From: Symsagittifera roscoffensis
Taxonomy: Eukaryota; Xenacoelomorpha; Acoela; Convolutidae
Direction: 5' to 3'
Assembly: GCF_963678635.1 (NCBI RefSeq)
Contig: NC_087069.1
Span: 868,001-932,000, forward strand
DNA: 64,000 nt
Of this stretch, positions 29,576 through 42,100 are shown piece by piece (the first letter of the stretch is position 1; every line of letters starts with the position of its first letter). A model generated the notes under the pieces. The model was not told the DNA's origin and did not search any database. It saw nothing but the letters and a program-made list of their open reading frames with translations. The position numbers and the translations under genes were made by a program.

Positions 29576-30538
29576 GGTCAGCACAGTTCAAACAAACGAG
29601 GTTGTACAATTTTTCAGAAAATAGTTGGAATTCCGACCCTAGTAGCTTACTACATCATGTTTGGCGGCCTCAGGATCTATTCCCATTGGCACACAGTTAT
29701 AATTTAGCTTGGTCATATAAATAGGGAGAACTACAATTTAATTTTAAAATTTGAAGGAAATCTATTGGAAAACATGCAACTTTGTATGTCAGAAAAAAAA
29801 TTAAAAAACGTTTTCTACTCAGAAGCAACTGGATGTTCTACCGGAAAAAAAAACAGTTCGATTGAAATTGACCAAGCAGTATCTTTGACAGAAAAAAAGT
29901 TCGACCGAGAAAAAACAATTGAATTGAGTTTGATTTAGCTGCTATATGACAATACGAGGCCAAAGTGTGCACTAGATAGGCGCACAATTTTGAGTCTGCA
30001 TGTTTCCTGATTCCATAGACAAGTCTTTAAACATGTTGAATTTTTGTCAAAACGAAGAAACGGAAGAACAAAGAGAACGTCCATGTTGCTGAATCACGTA
30101 CTGGAGTTTTATGATTAATAACTGAAATCTTTGGATTTTCATCGTAAGTTTTTATGAAATAAAAAAATGTTCGAATATAATCTATCAAAATGGATTAAAA
30201 TTCGTTTTTTCTCAAATCAGTAAAAACCATTTTAATCCATTATAATCAGTTATAAATGAATATAATCAATTCTTATGAATTATAATCCACTTTTTGTGCA
30301 AACACTGTGCAGTATAATCAGAACAAAACAGATTATTTTGATTTCATTCTTGTTACAGATAAAACTAGATTATATATCGCTGAAAAAAATACTTATCGTG
30401 TTTTCATTTTTTTCACAATTTTTAGCAAAAGTTTTTGCAATATTTTTCTCATTTTCATTTTCTTTCCCTAATCCAATTTACCTCCTTTTGTTGTCCCTTG
30501 CCGTCCTTTCAGTAAATACTCCCCCATGTTTACACATA
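29576..30538. other. Non-coding AT-rich stretch
   Basis: No gene seen. From about 30130 the words ATTATAATC, ATAATCAGT and ATAATCCA recur many times, a degenerate short-unit pattern that resumes at 30950-31150 on the far side of the G-rich island. Confidence 0.5.
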
Positions 30539-30775
30539 CCCTCCCCCTTCCCCACCTCGTTTGGGGGGAGGGGGAGCGTTGGCTTAACTGGGGGGAGGGG
30601 GTGTTGCGGGGTAACGGGGGGGGATGACTGGGGTGCATCTGGGGGAGGGGATAACTGGGGCGTATCTGTGGGAGAGGGTAACAGGGGAGGGGGGGGGTGT
30701 GGGGGTAACTGGAATGAATTTAACTGGGGGGATGGGGCTTATAGCTGTGGTGTATCTGGGATCGGGGGTTGTTTA
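30539..30775 (+). repeat. G-rich island with TAACTGGGG units
   Basis: About 220 bases with more than a dozen runs of 4-9 G's on the plus strand, in a loose repeat around TAACTGGGGGG and ATCTGGGG. At its left end CTCCCCCTTCCCC (about 30541-30553) can pair with GGGGGGAGGGGGAG (30563-30576). The run density far exceeds the usual G-quadruplex rule of four G3 runs. The glycine-rich frame across it is a by-product of the repeats. Confidence 0.8.
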
Positions 30776-31690
30776 TGAGATAGAATGAGAAAGAATAATT
30801 TGTGGAAAGAGATGAAAATTTGTAGGGAAAGTGAGTGGTAAGGGATTTAACGGGTGTTACAAAATTTAGTAGGTTCAGAACTTGAGTAGGTTATGAGTAT
30901 ATCAGAAGTTGTTGACAGTTTTGCGAATAGTTTTGCCAAAAAACTATTGAGATTATAATCCACTAAAATCAAATATAAGGGATTTTAAATGGTTTATAAC
31001 CCATTGAAATGGATTTTTTGGTTTGAGTTTTAACAAAAATAATCGATAACAATGACAATGTAATCGATTTTGTGGTCTAAATTTGCAACAATAAAGGATT
31101 ATAATAGCAATATTTTTGACAACATTTTTCCATTATAATCCATGGATTTCCATGTTCCGGAGTTCCATTAGATTTTTATCCATGGAATTCCGGCGCAGGG
31201 ATCTGCTTACAACTCACAAAATACACAGTTTGGCCTCGTGATGGTTTCAATCAAGTTCAGCCAAGTAAAATCGCTCAAAATAAATATATGATTTCTGCTT
31301 TTTGCATCACACTTTATGTCAATCTTTGACCAGCTCAATCGCATAACAGTTACTGGACTGGCAATATGTCGTAGCGAAAAGGAGTTGTTTAAAAAAAATC
31401 GTTCCGCTTGAAAATGGTGCGCATAATTTCAAATTAACGACAAATTTTTAAATAAACGAACAAAAATATTGACATTTTTAACAAAAGCTACTACTTTCTA
31501 CAGTGCTCATGTTCAAATTATGAGCCATTAAATCACAAATTTTTCAAACAGAAACAATTTTGCTTGCAGTAATCAATAGCTCTGCTCAAGTGACCGTCGC
31601 TAAACAGATCGCTTTGAAGTGGAAGTTTTCCTTTGAGCTGAACCTATTTTTGAAAAAAGTCAGAAAAAGATAATAAAGTTTTCAAAAAAT
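30776..31690. other. Non-coding flank of the satellite
   Basis: No gene seen. AT-rich with ATTATAATCC words and CCATGGA/ATCCATGGA self-complementary pieces at 31139-31190. The transition to the satellite is abrupt near 31691. Confidence 0.5.
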
Positions 31691-33659
31691 TTATGTTTCG
31701 AAACTGAGCTCGAAAATATGCTATAATCAACTCGAATCTATGCTTCAACTTTATTTTTGACTGAAATATTCCATCGACTTGGCTTTATGTTTCGACTCTG
31801 AGTTCGAAAATATGCTATAATCAACTCGAATCTATGCTTCAACTTTATTTTTGACTGAAATATTCCACCGACTTGGCTTTATGTTTCGACTCTGAGTTCG
31901 AAAATATGCTTTAATCAACTCGAATCTATGCTTCAACTTTAATTTGGACTGAAGTATTTCACCGACTTGGCTTTATGTTTCGACTTTGAGCTCGAAAATA
32001 TGCTATAATCAACTCGAATCTATGCTTCAACTTTATTTTTGACTGAAGTATTCCACCGACTTGGCTTTATGTTTCGACTCTGAGTTCGAAAATATGCTAT
32101 AATCAACTCGAATCTATGCTTCAACTTTATTTTTGACTGAAGTATTCCACCGACTTGGCTTTATGTTTCGACTCTGAGTTCGAAAATATGCTATAATCAA
32201 CTCGAATCTATGCTTCAACTTTATTTTTGACTGAAGTATTCCACCGACTTGGCTTTATGTTTCGAAACTGAGCTCGAAAATATGCTATAATCAACTCGAA
32301 TCTATGCTTCAACTTTATTTTTGACTGAAGTATTCCACCGACTTGGCTTTATGTTTGGACTCTGAGTTCGAAAATATGCTATAATCAACTCGAATCTATG
32401 CTTCAACTTTGTTTTTGACTAAAGTATTCCACCGACTTGGCTTTATGTTTCGACTCTGAGTTCGAAAATATGCTATAATCAACTCAAATCTATGCTTCAA
32501 CTTTATTTTTGACTGAAGTATTCCACCGACTTGGCTTTATGTTTCGACTCTGAGTTCGAAAATATGCTATAATCAACTCGAATCTATGCTTCAACTTTAT
32601 TTTTGACTGAAGTATTCCACCGACTTGGCTTTATGTTTCGACTCTGAGTTCAAAAATATGCTATAATCAACTCGAATTTATGCTTCAACTTTATTTTAAA
32701 CTGAAGTATTCCACCGACTTGGCTTTATGTTTCGACTCTGACTTCGAAAATATGCTATAATCAACTCGAATCTATGCTGCAACTTTGTTTTTGACTGAAG
32801 TATTCCACCGACTTGGCTTTATGTTTCGACTCTGAGTTCGAAAAGATGCTATAATCATCTCGAATCTATGCTTCAACTTTATTTTTGACTGAAGTATTCC
32901 ACCGACTTGGCTTTATGTTTCGACTCTGAGTTCGAAAATATGCTATAATCAACTCGAATCTATGCTTCAACTTTGTTTTTGACTAAAGTATTCCACCGAC
33001 TTGGCTTTATGTTTCGACTCTGAGTTCAAAAATATGCTATAATCAACTCGAATCTATGCTTCAACTTTATTTTTGACTGAAGTATTCCACCGACTTGGCT
33101 TTATGTTTCGACTCTGAGTTCAAAAATATGCTATAATCAACTCGAATCTATGCTTCAACTTTATTTTAAACTGAAGTATTCCACCGACTTGGCTTTATGT
33201 TTCGACTCTGACTTCGAAAATATGCTATAATCAACTCGAATCTATGCTGCAACTTTGTTTTTGACTGAAGTATTCCACCGACTTGGCTTTATGTTTCGAC
33301 TCTGAGTTCGAAAATATGCTATAATCAACTCGAATCTATGCTTCAACTTTATTTTTGACTGAAGTATTCCACCGACTTGGCTTTATGTTTCGACTCTGAG
33401 TTCGAAAATATGCTATAATCAACTCGAATCTATGCTGCAACTTTGTTTTTGACTGAAGTATTCCACCGACTTGGCTTTATGTTTCGACTCTGAGTTCAAA
33501 AATATGCTATAATCAACTCGAATCTATGCTTCAATTTTATTTTTGACTGAAGTATTCCACCGACTTGGCTTTATGTTTCGACTCTGAGTTCAAAAATATG
33601 CTATAATCAACTCGAATCTATGCTTCAACTTTATTTTAAACTGAAGTATTCCACCGACT

Positions 33660-36105
33660 TGGCTTTATGTTTCGACTCTGAGTTCGAAAAGATGCTATAA
33701 TCATCTCGAATCTATGCTTCAACTTTATTTTTGACTGAAGTATTCCACCGACTTGGCTTTATGTTTCGACTCTGAGTTCGAAAATATGCTATAATCAACT
33801 CGAATCTATGCTTCAACTTTGTTTTTGACTAAAGTATTCCACCGACTTGGCTTTATGTTTCGACTCTGAGTTCAAAAATATGCTATAATCAACTCGAATC
33901 TATGCTTCAACTTTATTTTTGACTGAAGTATTCCACCGACTTGGCTTTATGTTTCGACTCTGAGTTCAAAAATATGCTATAATCAACTCGAATCTATGCT
34001 TCAACTTTATTTTAAACTGAAGTATTCCACCGACTTGGCTTTATGTTTCGACTCTGACTTCGAAAATATGCTATAATCAACTCGAATCTATGCTGCAACT
34101 TTGTTTTTGACTGAAGTATTCCACCGACTTGGCTTTATGTTTCGACTCTGAGTTCGAAAATATGCTATAATCAACTCGAATCTATGCTTCAACTTTATTT
34201 TTGACTGAAGTATTCCACCGACTTGGCTTTATGTTTCGACTCTGAGTTCGAAAATATGCTATAATCAACTCGAATCTATGCTGCAACTTTGTTTTTGACT
34301 GAAGTATTCCACCGACTTGGCTTTATGTTTCGACTCTGAGTTCAAAAATATGCTATAATCAACTCGAATCTATGCTTCAATTTTATTTTTGACTGAAGTA
34401 TTCCACCGACTTGGCTTTATGTTTCGACTCTGAGTTCAAAAATATGCTATAATCAACTCGAATCTATGCTTCAACTTTATTTTAAACTGAAGTATTCCAC
34501 CGACTTGGCTTTATGTTTCGACTCTGACTTCGAAAAGATGCTATAATCAACTCGAATCTATGCTGCAACTTTGTTTTTGACTGAAGTATTCCACCGACTT
34601 GGCTTTATGTTTCGACTCTGAGTTCGAAAATATGCTATAATCAACTCGAATCTATGCTTCAACTTTATTTTTGACTGAAGTATTCCACCGACTTGGCTTT
34701 ATGTTTCGACTCTGAGTTCGAAAATATGCTATAATCAACTCGAATCTATGCTGCAACTTTGTTTTTGACTGAAGTATTCCACCGACTTGGCTTTATGTTT
34801 CGACTCTGAGTTCAAAAATATGCTATAATCAACTCGAATCTTTGCTTCAACTTTATTTTTGACTGAAGTATTCCACCGACTTGGCTTTATGTTTCGACTC
34901 TGAGTTCGAAAAGATGCTATAATCATCTCGAATCTATGCTTCAACTTTATTTTTGACTGAAGTATTCCACCGACTTGGCTTTATGTTTCGACTCTGAGTT
35001 CGAAAATATGCTATAATCAACTCGAATCTATGCTTCAACTTTGTTTTTGACTAAAGTATTCCACCGACTTGGCTTTATGTTTCGACTCTGAGTTCAAAAA
35101 TATGCTATAATCAACTCGAATCTATGCTTCAACTTTATTTTTGACTGAAGTATTCCACCGACTTGGCTTTATGTTTCGACTCTGAGTTCAAAAATATGCT
35201 ATAATCAACTCGAATCTATGCTTCAACTTTATTTTAAACTGAAGTATTCCACCGACTTGGCTTTATGTTTCGACTCTGACTTCGAAAATATGCTATAATC
35301 AACTCGAATCTATGCTGCAACTTTGTTTTTGACTGAAGTATTCCACCGACTTGGCTTTATGTTTCGACTCTGAGTTCGAAAATATGCTATAATCAACTCG
35401 AATCTATGCTTCAACTTTATTTTTGACTGAAGTATTCCACCGACTTGGCTTTATGTTTCGACTCTGAGTTCGAAAATATGCTATAATCAACTCGAATCTA
35501 TGCTGCAACTTTGTTTTTGACTGAAGTATTCCACCGACTTGGCTTTATGTTTCGACTCTGAGTTCAAAAATATGCTATAATCAACTCGAATCTATGCTTC
35601 AATTTTATTTTTGACTGAAGTATTCCACCGACTTGGCTTTATGTTTCGACTCTGAGTTCAAAAATATGCTATAATCAACTCGAATCTATGCTTCAACTTT
35701 ATTTTAAACTGAAGTATTCCACCGACTTGGCTTTATGTTTCGACTCTGACTTCGAAAAGATGCTATAATCAACTCGAATCTATGCTGCAACTTTGTTTTT
35801 GACTGAAGTATTCCACCGACTTGGCTTTATGTTTCGACTCTGAGTTCGAAAATATGCTATAATCAACTCGAATCTATGCTTCAACTTTATTTTTGACTGA
35901 AGTATTCCACCGACTTGGCTTTATGTTTCGACTCTGAGTTCGAAAATATGCTATAATCAACTCGAATCTATGCTGCAACTTTGTTTTTGACTGAAGTATT
36001 CCACCGACTTGGCTTTATGTTTCGACTCTGAGTTCAAAAATATGCTATAATCAACTCGAATCTTTGCTTCAACTTTATTTTTGACTGAAGTATTCCACCG
36101 ACTTG
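33660..36105 (+). repeat. Tandem 13-monomer (1,222-bp) higher-order duplication
   Basis: Marker variants recur exactly 1,222 bases apart: AAAAGATGCT at 33687 and 34909, and TTATTTTAAA at 34007/35229 and 34477/35699. The variant before 33640 and those after 36120 do not match, so the borders are close to those given. Confidence 0.75.
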
Positions 36106-39100
36106 GCTTTATGTTTCGACTCTGAGTTCGAAAACATGCTATAATCAACTCGAATCTATGCTTCAACTTTATTTTTGACTGAAGTATTCCACCGACATGG
36201 CTTTATGTTTCGACTCTGAGTTGGAAAACATGCTATAATCAACTCGAATCTATGCTTCAACTTTGTTTTTGACTGAAGTATTCCACCGACTTGGCTTTAT
36301 GTTTCGACTTTGAGTTCGAAAATATGCTATAATTAACTCGAATCTATGGTGCAACTTTATTTTTGACTGAAGTATTCCACCGACTTGGCTTTATGTTTCG
36401 ACTCTGAGTTCAAAAATATGCTATAATCAACTCGAATCTATGCTTCAACTTTATTTTTGACTGAAGTATTCCACCGACTTGGCTTTATGTTTCGAAACTG
36501 AGCTCGAAAATATGCTATAATCAACTCGAATCTATGCTTCAACTTTAATTTTGACTGAAGTATTCCACCGACTTGGCTTTATGTTTCGACTCTGACTTCG
36601 AAAATATGCTATAATCAACTCGAATCTATGCTTCAACTTTGTTTTTGACTGAAGTATTCCACCGACTTGGCTTTATGTTTCGACTCTGAGTTCGAAAATA
36701 TGCTATAATCAACTCGAATCTATGCTGCAACTTTATTTTTGACTGAAGTATTCCACCGACTTGGCTTTATGTTTCGACTCTGAGTTCGAAAATATGCTAT
36801 AATTAACTCGAATCTATGGTGCAACTTTATTTTTGACTGAAGTATTCCACCGACTTGGCTTTATGTTTCGACTCTGAGTTCAAAAATATGCTATAATCAA
36901 CTCGAATCTATGCTTCAACTTTATTTTTGACTGAAGTATTCCACCGACTTGGCTTTATGTTTCGACTCTGAGTTCGAAAACATGCTATAATCAACTCGAA
37001 TCTATGCTTCAACTTTATTTTTGACTGAAGTATTCCACCGACTTGGCTTTATGTTTCGACTCTGAGTTGGAAAATATGCTATAATCAACTCGAATCTATG
37101 CTTCAACTTTGTTTTTGACTGAAGTATTCCACCGACTTGGCTTTATGTATCGACTTTGAGTTCGAAAATATGCTATAATTAACTCGAATCTATGGTGCAA
37201 CTTTATTTTTGACTGAAGTATTCCACCGACTTGGCTTTATGTTTCGAAACTGAGCTCGAAAATATGCTATAATCAACTCGAATCTATGCTTCAACTTTAA
37301 TTTTGACTGAAGTATTCCACCGACTTGGCTTTATGTTTCGACTCTGAGTTCGAAAATATGCTATAAGCAACTCGAATCTATGCTGCAACTTTATTTTTGA
37401 CTGAAGTATTCCACCGACTTGGCTTTATGTTTCGACTCTGAGTTCGAAAATATGCTATAATTAACTCAAATCTATGGTGCAACTTTATTTTTGACTGAAG
37501 TATTCCACCGACTTGGCTTTATGTTTCGACTCTGAGTTCAAAAATATGCTATAATCAACTCGAATCTATGCTTCAACTTTATTTTTGACTGAAGTATTCT
37601 ACCGACTTGGCTTTATGTTTCGAAACTGAGCTCGAAAATATGCCATAATCAACTCGAATCTATGCTTCAACTTTAATTTTGACTGAAGTATTCCACCGAC
37701 TTGGCTTTATGTTTCGACTCTGAGTTCGAAAATATGCTATAATCAACTCGAATCTATGCTTCAACTTTGTTTTTGACTGAAGTATTCCACCGACTTGGCT
37801 TTATGTTTCGACTCTGAGTTCGAAAATATGCTATAATCAACTCGAATCTATGCTGCAACTTTATTTTTGACTGAAGTATTCCACCGACTTGGCTTTATGT
37901 TTCAACTCTGAGTTCGAAAATATGCTATAATCAACTCGAATCTATGCTTCAACTTTATTTTTGACTGAAGTATTCCACCGACTTGGCTTTATGTTTCGAC
38001 TCTGAGTTCGAAAATATGCTATAATCAACTCGAATATATGGTGCAACTTTATTTTTGACTGAAGTATTCCACCGACTTGGCTTTATGTTTCGACTCTGAG
38101 TTCAAAAATATGCTATAATCAACTCGAATCTATGCTTCAACTTTATTTTTGACTGAAGTATTCCACCGACTTGGCTTTATGTTTCGAAACTGAGCTCGAA
38201 AATATGCTATAATCAACTCGAATCTATGCTTCAACTTTGTTTTTGACTGAAGTATTCCACCGACTTGGCTTTATGTTTCGACTCTGAGTTCGAAAATATG
38301 CTATAATCAACTCGAATCTATGCTTCAACTTAATTTTTGACTGAAGTATTCCACCGACTTGGCTTTATGTTTCGAAACTGAGCTCGAAAATATGCTCTAA
38401 TCAACTCGAATCTATGCTTCAACTTTAATTTTGACTGAAGTATTCCACCGACTTGGCTTTATGTTTCGACTCTGAGTTCAAAAATATGCTATAATCAACT
38501 CGAATCTATGCTTCAACTTTGTTTTTGACTGAAGTATTCCACCGACTTGGCTTTATGTTTCGACTCTGAGTTCGAAATTATGCTATAATCAACTCGAATC
38601 TATGCTTCAACTTTGTTTTTGACTGAAGTATTCCACCGACTTGGCTTTATGTTTCGACTCTGAGTTCGAAAATATGCTATAATCAACTCGAATCTATGCT
38701 TCAACTTTGTTTTTGACTGAAGTATTCCACCGACTTGGCTTTATGTTTCGACTCTGAGTTCAAAAATATGCTATAATCAACTCGAATCTATGCTTCAACT
38801 TTGTTTTTGACTGAAGTATTCCACCGACTTGGCTTTATGTTTCGACTCTGAGTTCAAAAATATGCTATAATCAACTCGAATCTATGCTTCAACTTTATTT
38901 TTGACTGAAGTATTCCACCGACTTGGCTTTATGTTTCGACTCTGAGTTCAAAAATATGCTATAATCAACTCGAATATATGCTTCAACTTTATTTTTGACT
39001 GAAGTATTCCACCGACTTGGCTTTATGTTTCGAAACTGAGCTCGAAAATATGCTATAATCAACTCGAATCTATGCTTCAACTTTGTTTTTGACTGAAGTA

Positions 39101-42100
39101 TTCCACCGACTTAACTTTATGTTTCGACTCTGAGTTCGAAAATATGCTATAATCAACTCGAATCTATGCTTCAACTTAATTTTTGACTGAAGTATTCCAC
39201 CGACTTGGCTTTATGTTTCGAAACTGAGCTCGAAAATATGCTATAATCAACTCGAATCTATGCTTCAACTTTAATTTTGACTGAAGTATTCCACCGACTT
39301 GGCTTTATGTTTCGACTCTGAGTTCGAAAATATGCTATAATCAACTCGAATCTATGCTTCAACTTTGTTTTTGACTGAAGTATTCCACCGACTTGGCTTT
39401 ATGTTTCGACTCTGAGTTCGAAATTATGCTATAATCAACTCGAATCTATGCTTCAACTTTGTTTTTGACTGAAGTATTCCACCGACTTGGCTTTATGTTT
39501 CGACTCTGAGTTCGAAAATATGCTATAATCAACTCGAATCTATGCTTCAACTTTGTTTTTGACTGAAGTATTCCACCGACTTGGCTTTATGTTTCGACTC
39601 TGAGTTCAAAAATATGCTATAATCATCTCGAATCTATGCTTCAACTTTGTTTTTGACTGAAGTATTCCACCGACTTGGCTTTATGTTTCGACTCTGAGTT
39701 CAAAAATATGCTATAATCAACTCGAATCTATGCTTCAACTTTATTTTTGACTGAAGTATTCCACCGACTTGGCTTTATGTTTCGACTCTGAGTTCGAAAA
39801 TATGCTATAATCATCTCGAATCTATGCTTCAACTTTAGTTTTGACTGAAGTATTCCACCGATTTGGCTTTATGTTTCGAAACTGAGCTCGAAAATATGCT
39901 ATAATCAACTCGAATCTATGCTTCAACTTTAATTTTGACTGAAGTATTTCACCGACTTGGCTTTATGTTCCGACTCTGAGTTCGAAAATATGCTATAATC
40001 AACTCGAATCTATGCTTCAACTTTGTTTTTGACTGAAGTATTCCACCGACTTGGCTTTATGTTTCGACTCTGAGTTCAAAAATATGCTATAATCAACTCG
40101 AATCTATGCTTCAACTTTATTTTTGACTGAAGTATTCCACCGACTTGGCTTTATGTTTCGAAACTGAGCTCAAAAATATGCTATAATCAACTCGAATCTA
40201 TGCTTCAACTTTAATTTTGACTGAAGTATTCCACCGACTTGGCTTTATGTTTCGACTCTGAGTTCGAAAATATGCTATAATCAACTCGAATCTATGCTTC
40301 AACTTTGTTTTTGACTGAACTATTCCACCGACTTGGCTTTATGTTTCGACTCTGAGTTCAAAAATATGCTATAATCAACTCGAATCTATGCTTCAACTTT
40401 GATTTTGACTGAAGTATTCCACCGACTTGGCTTTATGTTTCGACTCTGAGTTCAAAAATATGCTATATTCAACTCGAATCTATGCTTCAACTTTATTTTT
40501 TTGACTGAAGTATTCCACCGACTTGGCTTTATGTTTCGACTCTGAGTTCGAAAATATGCTATAATCAACTCGAATCTATGCTTCAACTTTATTTTTGACT
40601 GAAGTATTCCACCGATTTGGCTTTATGTTTCGAAACTGAGCTCGAAAATATGCTATAATCAACTCGAATCTATGCTTCAACTTTAATTTTGACTGAAGTA
40701 TTCCACCGACTTGGCTTTATGTTCCGACTCTGAGTTCGAAAATATGCTATAATCAACTCGAATCTATGCTTCAACTTTGTTTTTGACTGAAGTATTCCAC
40801 TGACTTGGCTTTATGTTTCGACTCTGAGTTCAAAAATATGCTATAATCAACTCGAATCTATGCTTCAACTTCATTTTTGACTGAAGTATGCCACCGACTT
40901 GGCTTTATGTTTCGAAACTGAGCTCAAAAATATGCTATAATCAACTCGAATCTATGCTTCAACTTTAATTTTGACTGAAGTATTCCACCGACTTGGCTTT
41001 ATGTTTCGACTCTGAGTTCGAAAATATGCTATAATCAACTCGAATCTATGCTTCAACTTTGTTTTTGACTGAAGTATTCCACCGACTTGGCTTTATGTTT
41101 CGACTCTGAGTTCGAAAATATGCTATAATTAACTCGAATCTATGCTTCAACTTTATTTTTGACTAAAGATTTCCACCGACTTGGCTTTATGTTTCGAAAC
41201 TGAGCTCGAAAATATGCTATAATCAACTCGAATCTATGCTTCAACTTTAATTTTGACTGAAGTATTCCACCGACTTGGCTTTATGTTTCGACTCTGAGTT
41301 CAAAAATATGCTATAATCAACTCGAATCTATGCTTCAACTTTGTTTTTGACTGAAGTATTCCACCGACTTGGCTTTATGTTTCGACTCTGAGTTCGAAAA
41401 TATGCAATAATCAACTCGAATCTATGCTTCAACTTTGTTTTTGACTGAAGTTTTCCACCGACTTGGCTTTATGTTTCGACTCTGAGTTCGAAAACATGCT
41501 ATAATTAACTCGAATCTATGCTTCAACTTTATTTTTGACTGAAGTATTCCACCGACTTGGCTTTATGTTTCGAAACTGAGCTCGAAAATATGCTATAATC
41601 AACTCGAATCTATGCTTCAACTTTAATTTTGACTGAAGTATTCCACCGACTTGGCTTTATGTTTCGACTCTGAGTTCAAAAATATGCTATAATCAACTCG
41701 AATCTATGCTTCAACTTTGTTTTTGACTGAAGTATTCCACCGACTTGGCTTTATGTTTCGACTCTGAGTTCGAAAATATGCTATAATCAACTCGAATCTA
41801 TGCTTCAACTTTATTTTTGACTGAAGTATTCCACCGACTTGGCTTTATGTTTTGAAACTGAGCTCAAAAATATGCTATAATCAACTCGAATCTATGCTTC
41901 AACTTTATTTTTGACTAAGTATTCCACCGACTTGGCTTTATGTTTCGACTCTGAGTTCGAAAATATGCTATAATCAACTCGAATCTATGCTTCAACTTTA
42001 TTTTTGACTGAAGTATTCCACCGACTTGGCTTTATGTTTCGACTCTGAGTTCAAAAATATGCTATAATCAACTCGAATCTATGCTTCAACTTTATTTTTG

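Noticed and set aside
30275-30778. 167-codon plus-strand frame with a Gly/Val/Trp-rich C terminus
   Set aside because: The glycine content is just the G-rich repeat being translated. The upstream half is poly-T-driven Phe/Leu/Ile.
31691-31790. CENP-B box in the satellite monomer
   Set aside because: TTTCGACTCTGAGTTCG lacks the essential A and CGGG positions of the box on either strand.
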